Positions 9,536 through 19,101 of a stretch of 64,000 nt of DNA are shown here, one piece after another. Below the pieces are notes generated by a model. The model was not told where the DNA came from and did not search any database. It was given only the letters and a program-made list of their open reading frames with translations. The stretch's first letter is position 1. The number at the start of each line of letters is the position of its first letter. The translations under genes were made by a program, and so were the position numbers. This stretch comes from Nitrosospira multiformis (GTDB lineage Bacteria; Pseudomonadota; Gammaproteobacteria; Burkholderiales; Nitrosomonadaceae): positions 1 through 64,000 of the forward strand of contig NZ_FNKY01000001.1 in assembly GCF_900103165.1 (NCBI RefSeq), read 5' to 3'.

Positions 9536-10513
9536 TCATGCCAGTCTCACCCTTGGATCCACCAGCGTATAGGAAATGTCCGTCAATATCAGTCCGACGA
9601 TATAAAGCAACGATCCCAGAAAAACCATGGCACGCACTACGGCAAAGTCCTGTGAGTTGATCGCATCAATGGTATAGCTGCCTAATCCGGGAATGCCAAA
9701 AAAGGATTCGGCAATCAGGCTTCCCAGAAATAGCAGCGGGATCACTACCACCGCGCCGGTGAGTATCGGAATCATTGCGTTCCTGAGCACATGCCTGAAG
9801 AGTACAAGACTTTCAGACAATCCTTTAGCGCGGGCGGTGCGAACGTAATCCTTGCCCATTTCCTCAAGGAAAATGGTGCGATACCAGCGAGTGCTGGCGC
9901 CTGCACCGCTAATTACGCCGATGATAACCGGCAATACCAGGAATTTAGCGGCATTCAGGCCACTTCCATAACCTGAAATGGGGACCAGATGCCATATCTT
10001 GCTGATCAAAAACTGGCCGCCAATGATATAGAACAAACTGGAGATGGACATCAGGGCGACGCATAGTACCACACCCCAGAAATCCACGTAGGTAGCCCGG
10101 AAAAATACCATTGCCAGCGCAAAAAAAATGTAGACAAACAATCCCAGCAGGAACACGGGCAGCGCAATGGCAAGGCTGGGTATCATGCGTGTTTTGATTT
10201 CGTGAGCAATATCGCGTCCGTCATCGGCCCGTCCAAAATCAAAGGCAAACATGGCAACTGATTTCTCAAAAAAAATAGTGCGCGTAAATTTTGCGATACC
10301 CTCCACCGTATCATTAAACATGAGCGGTTTATCATACCCGCGCTCCTGCTTCCACTTGGTAATGGCCTCGGGCGTGACACGCTTGATTCCCAACTGCATC
10401 CGCGCCATGTCATCAGGGCTGTTAACCACAAAAAACAGGGTAAAGGTGATCAGATTCACGCCGATCAGAATGGGAATGGCATAAAGCACGCGCCGAATGA
10501 TGTAATTAAGCAA
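9536..10513 (-). CDS. yejB: Peptide ABC transporter permease (YejB-like)
   Basis: This 325-residue inner-membrane permease is of the DppB/OppB class and pairs with the yejE product. It starts MLNYIIRRVLYAIPILIGVNLITFTLF, the typical first helix, and has the conserved RTARAKGLSE...RNAMIPIL cytoplasmic EAA loop that contacts the ATPase, then GIPGLGSYTIDAI and the C-terminal YTLVDPRVRL. A periplasmic loop rich in charged residues lies between the first two helices, as in YejB. Its start overlaps the end of the binding-protein gene by 8 bp, so the two are likely co-translated. Confidence 0.93.
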   Translation of the reverse strand: MLNYIIRRVLYAIPILIGVNLITFTLFFVVNSPDDMARMQLGIKRVTPEAITKWKQERGYDKPLMFNDTVEGIAKFTRTIFFEKSVAMFAFDFGRADDGRDIAHEIKTRMIPSLAIALPVFLLGLFVYIFFALAMVFFRATYVDFWGVVLCVALMSISSLFYIIGGQFLISKIWHLVPISGYGSGLNAAKFLVLPVIIGVISGAGASTRWYRTIFLEEMGKDYVRTARAKGLSESLVLFRHVLRNAMIPILTGAVVVIPLLFLGSLIAESFFGIPGLGSYTIDAINSQDFAVVRAMVFLGSLLYIVGLILTDISYTLVDPRVRLA

Positions 10514-12737
10514 CGTCGCCTCTTGACCCCGGATTCCCGGTCTCTGATTCCCTGCTCCTGATTCCCGCCCTTTGTTCCCTGCGGCGGTAAACGACCACGG
10601 CCGGGGTAAGGCCTACCGCCAGCACGATCAATCCCAGCACAATGGGCCACAACACCGGCTCATTCCATTCGCGCCGCTTCTGATCCCGCAACTCCGCATC
10701 TACACGGAAGTATTTAATGTTATTGTGCGATAGCCTGTTCGGTTTAACATTGCCGTACCAGGTGTGATACAACCCATAATCCTTGGGGTGATATCCCCAA
10801 AGCCAGGGCGCGTCGTGACGCAGAATGTCGATCATCCGATCGATGATTTGCTGGCGTTCGGGACTGTTTTCCATATTCTTCATTTCCTCGAACAGCCGGT
10901 TATACTCGGGATTGGAGTAATTGGCGGCGTTCTCGCCTTCATTACCGACCTTTTGCTGCGGACCATGCAACAGGAACAGGAAATTCTCCGGATCGGGATA
11001 ATCGGCGTTCCAGCCCCACTCGAAGATTTGCGCGTTGCCCTTGCGTATCTTGTCCTGGAAACGGTTGTAGTCGGTGCTGCGAACCACCAGCTGAATATTG
11101 AGTTTCTGGAATTGCTTGCGCATCCAGTCGAGACTCGATTTGTCATCGACACCTCTCGCGGTTACATCAAAATACAGCACCAGCGGCGTACCCGTTTTCG
11201 CGTCCATCCCGTTGGGATAACCCGCCTCCGCCAACAGCGCCCTGCCGGCTTCAATCGGTTTGCGCCGTGCCCGTCCGTTTACCCAATCGTAGACGACCGG
11301 GTTGATTCCCTCCTCGCCCTCCCGATGACCGGCAATGCCCGGTGGAATAGGACCTTGGGCCGGGATACCGCGGCCATTGGCAAATATCGAAACATATTCT
11401 TCGTAATCCACCGCGATCGAAATGGCCTGGCGCAACTTTCTGGCAGATTCGCGCTCCTGCTTGGTTACTCCGCCGACTACCGGGTCAAGCATATTGAAAC
11501 CCATGTAGTTCGTGGAGGTCGCCACAGCGGTTTCCAGCCGGATACCCTGGCGCTTCATCGCTTCGGTCACGGTGGCTTCTCCCTGGCCCGTCAGTTGCAC
11601 CGCCTGATCGAAACTGTCAGATCCAATGCCCGAGGCGTCATAGTAACCCTGGAGGAACTTGTTCCAGCGCGGAATACTTTCCTTATCGCGGCTGGATATT
11701 ACTTTATCGATAAAGGGTAGCGGCTTGCCTGCATCCGCGAGCAAACCCGCCTCCGCATCATCCGGCATGCCCTCGGACGGATAGGCCTCGCCGTGAAAAT
11801 TGGGATTTTTTTCCAATATCATCATACGATTGGGATCGTTCTCGGTGAGCATATAAGGTCCGGTGCCCACGGGATACCAATCAAAGGTGATATTTTTTTC
11901 CGCCAACCCTTTCTGGGTATAAAAACGTTCCGCCTCCCATGGGATGGGCGCAAAAAAAGGCATTGCCAGCCAGTACATAAACTGTGGATATTTCCCCTTG
12001 ATCTTGATGCGATAAGTATAGCGGCTCACTGTTTCCGCGCCTTCCAGCGGATAATTATTCAAATCCAGATAGGCATCGCTACCCTGCCCATTGAACTGCG
12101 CCACGACGGCGGTCTGAAGCGTCATGGAGTACTCTTTAAGACCTACAATATAATCGGCCATCAGGCCGAAGATTGGCGAATGCAATTTGGGATGCGCCAA
12201 CCGTTTGATCTCGAAAATATAGTCTTCAGCCGTCAATTCGCGGGAACCCGTGTGGCGAAAATCGGACAGTTTGTAGACGTTGGCCAGATCCTCCGCGGTG
12301 AGATTATGATAAAGAAACTCTCCCTGCTCATTTCTGGCGAAGGCCGGGTGAGGCTGATATCGGATACCGGGCTTGATGGAAATTTCATAAATTGTATAGG
12401 CGATTTGCGCGGCATCCACGCTGTCATGCAGGCGCTTTCCATTCTTGTCGAAATATTGCGCAACCGGCATTTCGGCGGCCGCCGATGGGATGAGCGTATA
12501 GGGACGTTTCAGATAATGGTATTGCAGCGGCGGTTCGTAAATCTGCGCCGTCAGCAGAATTTCGTTGGAGCTGTATGACTGCACGGGGTCAAGGTGCTTT
12601 GGGCGCTCGGCAAACGGAGTATAGAGGATATTTTTTCCCGTATCGTCTGCTGGATAGGGACTGTTCCATGAATTACCGCTACAGGCACAAATGAGGACCA
12701 CAAGCGATGCCGGCAGATATTTGGATAGGGCCTTCAT
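10506..12737 (-). CDS. yejA: Extracellular solute-binding protein family 5 (YejA-like lipoprotein) with C-terminal membrane anchor
   Basis: This is the substrate receptor of the Yej importer, in the family-5 (oligopeptide/dipeptide/nickel) class, 743 residues. The N-terminus MKALSKYLPASLVVLICACSG looks like a lipoprotein signal with a Cys at about residue 19. The body has the family-5 signature regions, including a VGTGPYMLTENDPN-type stretch and FEWGWNADYPDPENFLFLL near the C-terminal lobe. Unusually it ends with a hydrophobic helix (LWPIVLGLIVLAVGLTPAVVV) followed by a basic tail, suggesting the receptor is tethered to the inner membrane. The substrate is probably oligopeptides, but this is inferred from family only. 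Confidence 0.88.
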   Translation of the reverse strand: MKALSKYLPASLVVLICACSGNSWNSPYPADDTGKNILYTPFAERPKHLDPVQSYSSNEILLTAQIYEPPLQYHYLKRPYTLIPSAAAEMPVAQYFDKNGKRLHDSVDAAQIAYTIYEISIKPGIRYQPHPAFARNEQGEFLYHNLTAEDLANVYKLSDFRHTGSRELTAEDYIFEIKRLAHPKLHSPIFGLMADYIVGLKEYSMTLQTAVVAQFNGQGSDAYLDLNNYPLEGAETVSRYTYRIKIKGKYPQFMYWLAMPFFAPIPWEAERFYTQKGLAEKNITFDWYPVGTGPYMLTENDPNRMMILEKNPNFHGEAYPSEGMPDDAEAGLLADAGKPLPFIDKVISSRDKESIPRWNKFLQGYYDASGIGSDSFDQAVQLTGQGEATVTEAMKRQGIRLETAVATSTNYMGFNMLDPVVGGVTKQERESARKLRQAISIAVDYEEYVSIFANGRGIPAQGPIPPGIAGHREGEEGINPVVYDWVNGRARRKPIEAGRALLAEAGYPNGMDAKTGTPLVLYFDVTARGVDDKSSLDWMRKQFQKLNIQLVVRSTDYNRFQDKIRKGNAQIFEWGWNADYPDPENFLFLLHGPQQKVGNEGENAANYSNPEYNRLFEEMKNMENSPERQQIIDRMIDILRHDAPWLWGYHPKDYGLYHTWYGNVKPNRLSHNNIKYFRVDAELRDQKRREWNEPVLWPIVLGLIVLAVGLTPAVVVYRRREQRAGIRSRESETGNPGSRGDVA

Positions 12738-12829
12738 TGATGCGATAGTGTAGCGTAAATATCAGAAATGGAGATGACGCTTCAACCCCGGCGGCGTTCA
12801 TGATTCTACAAGTGGGAAAGACTTGAAGT

Positions 12830-13052
12830 TATAATCCTGAATCCGGCAGCTGACCACTCATTTTTTACTCACTTTTCAGCTGGGCACCATGATCCACGCA
12901 GACTTTTGGCGCCATTTGATCTTTACCTTTTTGGTGAGTGCTATGGGATGGATTGCATGGTTTGTGCGGCACATGGCTGCGTTGCAACTCCTTACCCTGC
13001 ATCCGGGAAAATCATACGCTCCACTCCGCTCAACTGCCGGAATCAGGATAAT
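12830..13052. repeat. Interspersed TIR element, copy B (between yejA and fabI)
   Basis: The element is about 223 bp with ends ATAATCCTGAATCCGGCAGC and CAACTGCCGGAATCAGGATA in inverted orientation. Its reverse complement aligns with copy A at 9289-9529 from terminus through interior. The right end lies ~33 bp before the fabI start. The longer open frame that runs into fabI begins within this element and is a translation of repeat DNA, not a real N-terminal extension. Confidence 0.8.
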
Positions 13053-13085
13053 TCCCCAAACTCCTCATTACTTCAAGGATATGAC

Positions 13086-13874
13086 ATGACACTCCTCGCT
13101 GACAAACGCATTCTCATCACCGGACTGCTTAGTAATCGCTCCATTGCCTATGGCATTGCAAAAGCCATGCGTCGCGAAGGCGCGCAACTGGCCTTTACCT
13201 ATCAGGGAGAGGGAGTGCGTGGACGAGTTGAAAAAATAATCGCTGAATTCGAGAGTGATTTGCTGTTTCCCTGTGATGTTTCGAACGATGATGAAATCAT
13301 CCGCTGTTTTGATAGTTTAGGAAAACATTGGGATGGTCTTGACGGCATCGTTCACTCGATCGCCTTCGCTCCGCGAGAAGCATTGAGCGGGGACTATCTC
13401 GAAAGCGTAAACCGCGAGGCCTTCCGCATCGCCCACGATGTCAGTTCCTACAGCTTCGCGGCCTTGGCAAAAGCGGGGATGCCGCTGATGCAGGGCAGGA
13501 ATGGCTCGCTGCTTACGCTTACCTACCTCGGCGCGGTACGGGTTATGCCGAATTACAATGTGATGGGCCTGGCTAAAGCCAGTCTTGAGGCCAATGTGCG
13601 CTTCATGGCATCCAGCCTTGGTCCCAAGGGAATACGCGTCAACGCGATTTCCGCCGGTCCGATCAAAACCCTGGCAGCGGCGGGCATTGGCAATTTCGGA
13701 AAACTGCTGAGCTATACGGAGAAGGTTGCGCCATTACGACGCAATGTTTCCATCACGGAGGTCGGTAACGTCGCGGCTTTTCTGTGTAGCGATCTGGCTA
13801 GCGGCATTACTGGCGAAGTTACCCATGTCGACGCAGGATTTAATACGGTCGCTTTTGATATCAGCGAACCCTAA
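13086..13874 (+). CDS. fabI: Enoyl-[acyl-carrier-protein] reductase (NADH)
   Basis: FabI catalyses the last reduction in each round of fatty acid elongation. The 262-residue protein starts [13 protein letters not shown]; this start is chosen because AAGGA lies six bases upstream (13075-13079) and the residues begin at the family's usual point. The NADH-binding motif [16 protein letters not shown] and the catalytic Tyr-x6-Lys (YNVMGLAK) are present, followed by [15 protein letters not shown] as in E. coli FabI. It is convergent with ppiD. The gene is isolated from other fab genes. Confidence 0.97.
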   Translation: MTLLADKRILITGLLSNRSIAYGIAKAMRREGAQLAFTYQGEGVRGRVEKIIAEFESDLLFPCDVSNDDEIIRCFDSLGKHWDGLDGIVHSIAFAPREALSGDYLESVNREAFRIAHDVSSYSFAALAKAGMPLMQGRNGSLLTLTYLGAVRVMPNYNVMGLAKASLEANVRFMASSLGPKGIRVNAISAGPIKTLAAAGIGNFGKLLSYTEKVAPLRRNVSITEVGNVAAFLCSDLASGITGEVTHVDAGFNTVAFDISEP

Positions 13875-13883
13875 CCTTGAAGA

Positions 13884-13941
13884 ACCTCTGAACAAACTTC
13901 CGGGCTTTGCCGGCAAAGCACTCCCCGAGTGATTCAGAGGT
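13884..13941. terminator. Hairpin between convergent fabI and ppiD
   Basis: Arms ACCTCTGAA (13884-13892) and TTCAGAGGT (13933-13941) pair perfectly and enclose a second perfect palindrome, CTTTGCCGGCAAAG (13905-13918). It sits in the 90-bp gap between the two convergent genes and could end transcription from both sides, but no T-run follows, so it may instead be a small palindromic repeat. Confidence 0.45.
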
Positions 13942-13964
13942 CCCTGACAATGAATACAGGATTC

Positions 13965-15854
13965 TTATTTCTTTTCTAAACTCTCATTCCTGACCGTCAC
14001 GTCATACTGTTTTCTGACCCCGGCAAGATAAGATGAGAGCTCCTCCTGGGCGTGTACCTGTTGCAATTGCCGGGAAAAGGTCCTGCGTTCGGATGCTTCT
14101 GCTGGAACCGGTTCAATGACGCGGCTAATGCGGATCAAAGTAAACCCTCCCTGAGAATTCTCCACACCGGCATAGGATGGCAGTCTCCCGGCTTCAGCCT
14201 TGAAAACCGCGCGCAGGGTTTCATTGTCCAGAGCTTGGGGCTCTTTCCTGGAAACTTGCTGGGTGGCGCCCCACGTAACGGCTCCATCCTTGCCTTCCTG
14301 CAACTGCGCAAATTTTTCCCTGCCTGTTTTTTTGGCCGCTTCCATCGCATCCTTGCGGGCCACTTTCTCGCTAATTTTATCCCGCAACATTGCAATGGAA
14401 GGCGTCGTCGCCGGCCTGTGTTCCAGAACTCTGGCTGAAACAAGCGTATTGGGCATCACTTCCACCGCCTCGGTGTTACGCTTATTCTTCAGCGCATCTT
14501 CCGAGAATATCGCCTGCAGCAATCTCCCATTAGTAAAATAAGGTGGCTCACCCGCATTTCTTCCAATCCAATCACTCTGCTGGATACGCAAGCTGAATTT
14601 CTCGGCGGCGGGCCGCAGGCTATCACTCTGCTCATACACCATATTGCTGAAGCCTTCAGCCATTTCACCAAAAATTTTTCCGGCTTTTTGCTTCTTCAGT
14701 TCCTGCTCGACTTGGCTCTTTACTTCCTCAAAACTAACCAGTTTTGGAGGTTTTATGGCGGAAAGTTTAATAATATGAAAGCCATGATCTGTTTCAACCA
14801 GATTACTGATCTCTTCTGGTTTCATCTGAAAAACCGCATCTTCGAACGCCTTGACCATCATGTTGCGTGCGAAAAAGCCCAGGTCACCCCCCTTGATCGC
14901 CGAACCCGGGTCTTGGGAATGCTGCTTGGCAAGTTCCGCAAAGTTTTGCGGAGCCTGCCTTACCTGAACAAGCAACTGTTCGGCCTTGGCACGCGCCACG
15001 GCCTTCTCCGCATCGGACGCCGTGGCGGGAACCGTTATCAGTATGTGGCTCGCACGGCGCTCCTCAGGTTGCTCAAACTCACTCCGATGCTCCTCAAAAT
15101 ACTTTATTTCCTCGTCAGTGCTCACTTGCAGGTCTTTAGTCAAATCATCCAGAGACAGCACCAGATATTCAACACGCACTTGCTCCGGCAGCTGAAACTC
15201 GGCTTGGTGACTATCATAATAAGACTTGATAGCCGCGTCATCGGGCTTCATCTGCGACAGGAATTGCTCCGGTAGTATTTGAACCAGGCTAATTTCGCGT
15301 TTCTCACCCCCCAACCGCATAATTCTTTCCGCCACCGAGACGGGAACGAAACCATTCGCGGTATATGCGTCAGTCAATTGCTGCCGCATCAGTTCCTGGC
15401 GCACACGCGCTTCGAATGTTCGCGGATTCATTCCCTGTCCGCGCAGCAGCTCTTCATAGCGCTGCTTGGAAAATTTGCCATCCTCCTGAAATGCGGAAAT
15501 ATCTTGTATGACGGATATCAGTTGCGAATCCGGCACGGTCAACCCAACACGCGCGGCTTCATGCTTCAGGAGCCGCTGCTGGATCAGCCCCTCCAATACC
15601 GCAGACCGTAGTTCCGGATTATTCAGCATTGCATCGTTAAAATTTTCTCCCATGGTCGCCCGCATGCTTTCCTGCTGATTGCGCAACGCCTGCTCGAATT
15701 CCTGACGCGGGATCTTTTCGCCCGCCGCCAATGCAAGATAGTCTTCGCCGTCACTACTGTTATAGGACTCGATTCCCCAGAAAAGAAATGGCAATGCGGC
15801 AAGTGCCAGAATAGCCTGGACGATACGTTTTTTTCTATGAACAAAATCAAACAT
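13965..15854 (-). CDS. ppiD: Peptidyl-prolyl cis-trans isomerase D (periplasmic chaperone PpiD)
   Basis: PpiD is a membrane-anchored periplasmic chaperone that meets proteins leaving the Sec channel. The 629-residue protein starts [27 protein letters not shown], a single N-terminal anchor helix with cytoplasmic basic residues. A SurA_N-like chaperone region follows, then a parvulin domain around residues 265-365 ([11 protein letters not shown]...GGDLGFF...FEDAVFQM...HGFHIIKL) and a C-terminal chaperone domain. Its place after lon, hupB and tRNAs is the conserved proteobacterial order. It is convergent with fabI. Confidence 0.95.
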   Translation of the reverse strand: MFDFVHRKKRIVQAILALAALPFLFWGIESYNSSDGEDYLALAAGEKIPRQEFEQALRNQQESMRATMGENFNDAMLNNPELRSAVLEGLIQQRLLKHEAARVGLTVPDSQLISVIQDISAFQEDGKFSKQRYEELLRGQGMNPRTFEARVRQELMRQQLTDAYTANGFVPVSVAERIMRLGGEKREISLVQILPEQFLSQMKPDDAAIKSYYDSHQAEFQLPEQVRVEYLVLSLDDLTKDLQVSTDEEIKYFEEHRSEFEQPEERRASHILITVPATASDAEKAVARAKAEQLLVQVRQAPQNFAELAKQHSQDPGSAIKGGDLGFFARNMMVKAFEDAVFQMKPEEISNLVETDHGFHIIKLSAIKPPKLVSFEEVKSQVEQELKKQKAGKIFGEMAEGFSNMVYEQSDSLRPAAEKFSLRIQQSDWIGRNAGEPPYFTNGRLLQAIFSEDALKNKRNTEAVEVMPNTLVSARVLEHRPATTPSIAMLRDKISEKVARKDAMEAAKKTGREKFAQLQEGKDGAVTWGATQQVSRKEPQALDNETLRAVFKAEAGRLPSYAGVENSQGGFTLIRISRVIEPVPAEASERRTFSRQLQQVHAQEELSSYLAGVRKQYDVTVRNESLEKK

Positions 15855-15919
15855 TATTAAAAGCTTAAGAAATGCATAAAAAAGGCGAACTCGCGTTCGC
15901 CCTGGTTTAGCACAAAATC

Positions 15920-15996
15920 TGGCGGAGTGGACGGGACTCGAACCCGCGACCCCCGGCGTGACAGGCCGGTATTCTAACCAACTGAACTACCACTCC
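15920..15996 (-). tRNA. tRNA-Asp (GTC)
   Basis: The minus strand folds as a complete 77-nt tRNA with encoded CCA. The acceptor stem is GGAGTGG/CCACTCC, the anticodon loop CTGTCAC gives GTC, and the T arm contains GGTTCGAGTCC. It lies 20 bp from tRNA-Val, and the two probably share a transcript. Confidence 0.97.
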
Positions 15997-16016
15997 AACA
16001 ATCTGTAAGTTTCTGC

Positions 16017-16092
16017 TGGTGGGTGCTGACGGGGTCGAACCGCCGACATTCGCCTTGTAAGGGCGACGCTCTACCAACTGAGCTAAGCACCC
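16017..16092 (-). tRNA. tRNA-Val (TAC)
   Basis: The minus strand gives a complete 76-nt tRNA with encoded CCA. The acceptor stem is GGGTGCT/AGCACCC, the anticodon loop CTTACAA gives TAC, and the T arm has GGTTCGACCC. It follows hupB by 13 bp. Confidence 0.97.
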
Positions 16093-16105
16093 CGTCCGAA
16101 GAATG

Positions 16106-16378
16106 CTAGTTTACTGCATCCTTGAGCGCCTTGCCAGCGCTGAATTTCGGAACTTTCGCGGCTTTTATCTTGATTGCCGCGCCCGTGCGAGGATTGCGGC
16201 CGGTGCGGGCCGCCCGTTTACCTACTTTAAAAGTTCCAAATCCGACGAGTGTTACACTTTGCCCTTTTTTTAGAGCGGCTTTGATTGCGGATAATGCTCC
16301 ATCCAGCGCGTTACCTGCAGAGGCCTTGGAGATGTCGGAAGACTTGGCGATGGCATCAATGAGTTCAGATTTATTCAC
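16106..16378 (-). CDS. hupB: DNA-binding protein HU-beta
   Basis: HU is a small nucleoid protein that bends DNA as a dimer. The 90-residue protein has the standard [21 protein letters not shown] start, the [25 protein letters not shown] beta arm with the DNA-intercalating proline, and the [16 protein letters not shown] end. It sits directly downstream of lon, the classical lon-hupB order. The gap 16379-16598 between hupB and lon probably holds a hupB promoter, but no clear site was recognised. Confidence 0.97.
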   Translation of the reverse strand: MNKSELIDAIAKSSDISKASAGNALDGALSAIKAALKKGQSVTLVGFGTFKVGKRAARTGRNPRTGAAIKIKAAKVPKFSAGKALKDAVN

Positions 16379-16598
16379 GGTGATTCCCCTTTCGTTATTT
16401 TAGTTACAGAAAAACCCTTGCAATTGTTTTATATCAAGCCGTTTGTGCTTGGTCAAGCAATTGTGAAAATATTTCAGAAACATTTTGTACATAAACTTAC
16501 GCGGGAAAATCCTGCTTTCTCCAGTAAACCCGGTCTGTTTCATGAAATGGAATAAACCGGAGACTGAAAAATAAAAGTTACACGAGCCTTTCTGGAAT

Positions 16599-19010
16599 TT
16601 AGTGCTTGATAACCGTGGTGGCAGTATCCTCCTCGACCGCAACGGGACCAGGCACGGGCGCAGGGGTAACGGGAAGCGCTTCCGGCTTGCGTTCCAATGC
16701 TAGATCCAGCACCTGATCTATCCATTTAACCGGATGAATATCCAGCCGATTCTTGATATTCTCTGGAATCTCGGTCAGATCCTTGACGTTATCCTCCGGA
16801 ATCAGCACTCTCTTTATGCCGCCGCGGTGCGCAGCCAGAAGCTTTTCCTTGAGACCACCAATGGGCAATACCTCGCCGCGCAATGTTATTTCGCCCGTCA
16901 TCGCCACATTCGCCCGAGCCGCGATACCTGTCAGCGCCGATACCATCGCTATGCAAATGCCGATCCCCGCGCTGGGGCCGTCTTTAGGCGTCGCACCCTC
17001 AGGCAAGTGGATATGAATGTCGTTCTTCTGATAAAAATCATCGGCGATGCCCAACGTTCTTGAACGGCTGCGTACCACCGACAGCGCGGCCTGAACCGAT
17101 TCCTGCATTACCTCTCCCAATTTTCCGGTAGTGATGGTTTTCCCCTTGCCCGGCAACACGACCGCCTCGATGGTCAGCAATTCTCCACCTACCTCGGTCC
17201 ATGCCAGACCTGTCACCTGCCCTACCTGATTTTTCTCTTCCGCAACGCCATAGGTATACCGTCTTACCCCCAGGTATTTATCCAGATTCCGCCCGCTGAT
17301 GGTGATCTTTTTCTGATCACCTTTGAGCAGCAATGCCTTGACCACTTTACGGCATATTTTTGAAATTTCCCGCTCCATCGCCCGTACACCGGCCTCTCTT
17401 GTGTAATAACGGGTAACATCACGCAGGGCGGATTCGGACACCGCCAGCTCATCTTCTTTGAGACCATGATTTTTTATCTGTTTAGGCAACAGATAGCGCG
17501 TTGCGATATTGAGTTTCTCATCCTCGGTATAACCCGACAGCCTGATCACCTCCATGCGATCCAGTAATGCCGGGGGTATATTCAGCGTATTGGCGGTAGC
17601 GACAAACATGACGTCCGACAAATCATACTCAACCTCGATGTAATGATCCACGAATGAATTGTTCTGCTCCGGGTCCAGCACTTCCAATAGCGCGGATGAC
17701 GGATCGCCACGGAAATCCATACCCATTTTGTCCACTTCATCGAGCAGGAATAATGGATTTTTGACACCAACCTTGGTCATGTTCTGCAAGATCTTGCCGG
17801 GCATCGAACCAATGTAAGTACGGCGGTGGCCGCGTATCTCGGCCTCGTCGCGCACGCCGCCCAGGGACATGCGTACGAACTTGCGGTTGGTGGCACGGGC
17901 GATGGATTGTCCCAATGAGGTCTTGCCCACGCCAGGCGGCCCCACCAGACAAAGAATGGGTGCTTTCAGCTTATCAACGCGCTGCTGCACGGCCAGATAT
18001 TCGACGATACGTTCCTTGACCTTGTCCAGGCCATAATGATCCTGCTCCAGCACCACTTCGGCAGCGTTAAGGTCCTTACTGATTTTATTTTTTTTCTTCC
18101 ACGGTAACGCTACCAGCGCGTCAATGTAATTGCGAACCACCGTAGCCTCAGCCGACATGGGAGACATCAAACGCAATTTCTTCAATTCCGCTTCCGCCTT
18201 TGCGCGACCCTCCTTGGACATCTGTGCGGCCTTGATCTTCCTGTCTATCTCTTCCAGATCGGCACCATCCTCGCCCTCACCGAGCTCCTTCTGGATAGCC
18301 TTCACCTGCTCGTTGAGATAGTAGTCGCGCTGGCTTTTTTCCATCTGGCGCTTGACTCTCCCACGGATACGTTTTTCCACCTGAAGGATGTCAAGTTCGG
18401 TTTCAAGTAATCCCAGCAGATGTTCCAAACGTTTTGGAACATCGAAAATCTCCAGTACTTCCTGCTTTTGCTCAAGTTTCAATGGCAAGTGGGCGGCGAT
18501 CGTATCAGCCAGACGTCCTGCTTCATCTATCCCGCTAAGTGAAGTCAGTATTTCGGGCGGAATTTTCTTGTTGAGCTTCACATACTGGTCGAACTGGGCC
18601 AGCATTGCGCGCCGCATTGCCTCAACCTCGTGGTTGTCAACGGCATCCGGCGGAAGCAATGCAGCCTGGCCGGAGAAGTAGTTGCCGTCATCGATCACCT
18701 TCATGATGCGTGCACGGCGGCTCCCTTCAACCAGCACCTTGACGGTACCATCGGGCAATTTAAGCATTTGCAGCAGATTTGCAACGCTGCATACGCCATA
18801 GAGGTCGTCAGGAGCCGGCTCATCCTTGGCGGCAAACTTTTGCGCAACCAGAAGAATGCTCTTGCCGGACTCCATAGCGATTTCCAATGCCTTGATGGAC
18901 TTGGGCCGTCCGACGAATAAGGGAATCACCATATGCGGAAACACCACTACGTCGCGCAACGGCAATAACGGTAATGACACCTGATTGGGGTCGTTAACTG
19001 GGGAGGACAT
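16599..19010 (-). CDS. lon: ATP-dependent protease Lon
   Basis: Lon degrades damaged and short-lived regulatory proteins. The 803-residue protein has the N-terminal substrate domain (LPLLPLRDVVVFPHMVIPLFVGR), a coiled-coil stretch, the AAA+ module with Walker A GPPGVGKTS and Walker B LFLLDEVDKMG, and the serine protease domain with catalytic Ser in KDGPSAGIG and Lys in GGLKEKLLAAHRGG. The C-terminus carries a ~40-residue Ala/Pro/Val tail. A sigma-32-type promoter is visible upstream, in keeping with heat-shock control. Confidence 0.97.
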   Translation of the reverse strand: MSSPVNDPNQVSLPLLPLRDVVVFPHMVIPLFVGRPKSIKALEIAMESGKSILLVAQKFAAKDEPAPDDLYGVCSVANLLQMLKLPDGTVKVLVEGSRRARIMKVIDDGNYFSGQAALLPPDAVDNHEVEAMRRAMLAQFDQYVKLNKKIPPEILTSLSGIDEAGRLADTIAAHLPLKLEQKQEVLEIFDVPKRLEHLLGLLETELDILQVEKRIRGRVKRQMEKSQRDYYLNEQVKAIQKELGEGEDGADLEEIDRKIKAAQMSKEGRAKAEAELKKLRLMSPMSAEATVVRNYIDALVALPWKKKNKISKDLNAAEVVLEQDHYGLDKVKERIVEYLAVQQRVDKLKAPILCLVGPPGVGKTSLGQSIARATNRKFVRMSLGGVRDEAEIRGHRRTYIGSMPGKILQNMTKVGVKNPLFLLDEVDKMGMDFRGDPSSALLEVLDPEQNNSFVDHYIEVEYDLSDVMFVATANTLNIPPALLDRMEVIRLSGYTEDEKLNIATRYLLPKQIKNHGLKEDELAVSESALRDVTRYYTREAGVRAMEREISKICRKVVKALLLKGDQKKITISGRNLDKYLGVRRYTYGVAEEKNQVGQVTGLAWTEVGGELLTIEAVVLPGKGKTITTGKLGEVMQESVQAALSVVRSRSRTLGIADDFYQKNDIHIHLPEGATPKDGPSAGIGICIAMVSALTGIAARANVAMTGEITLRGEVLPIGGLKEKLLAAHRGGIKRVLIPEDNVKDLTEIPENIKNRLDIHPVKWIDQVLDLALERKPEALPVTPAPVPGPVAVEEDTATTVIKH

Positions 19011-19040
19011 ATCGGCTCACCTATAAAAGACGAACAAAGG

Positions 19041-19068
19041 TTATGGGGACGCCGCGAGGAAATTCAAG
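19041..19068 (-). promoter_or_regulatory. Sigma-32-type heat-shock promoter of lon
   Basis: On the minus strand CTTGAAT (19062-19068) is followed after 13 bp by CCCCATAA (19041-19048), very close to the sigma-32 consensus CTTGAAA, 13-15 bp, CCCCATNT. It lies ~30 bp upstream of the lon start, which fits. Only the pattern is seen; activity is inferred. Confidence 0.7.
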
Positions 19069-19101
19069 GCAACGGACCAGGTAAAATAGTCAGAACCCGG
19101 G

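Noticed and set aside
10764-11720. 318-codon open frame antisense to the binding-protein gene
   Set aside because: It mirrors a clearly coding gene on the other strand and has no recognisable domain; long antisense frames are expected at this GC content.
12906-13085. 60-codon N-terminal extension of fabI
   Set aside because: It is a translation of interspersed repeat copy B; the family start and a good ribosome-binding site are at 13086.
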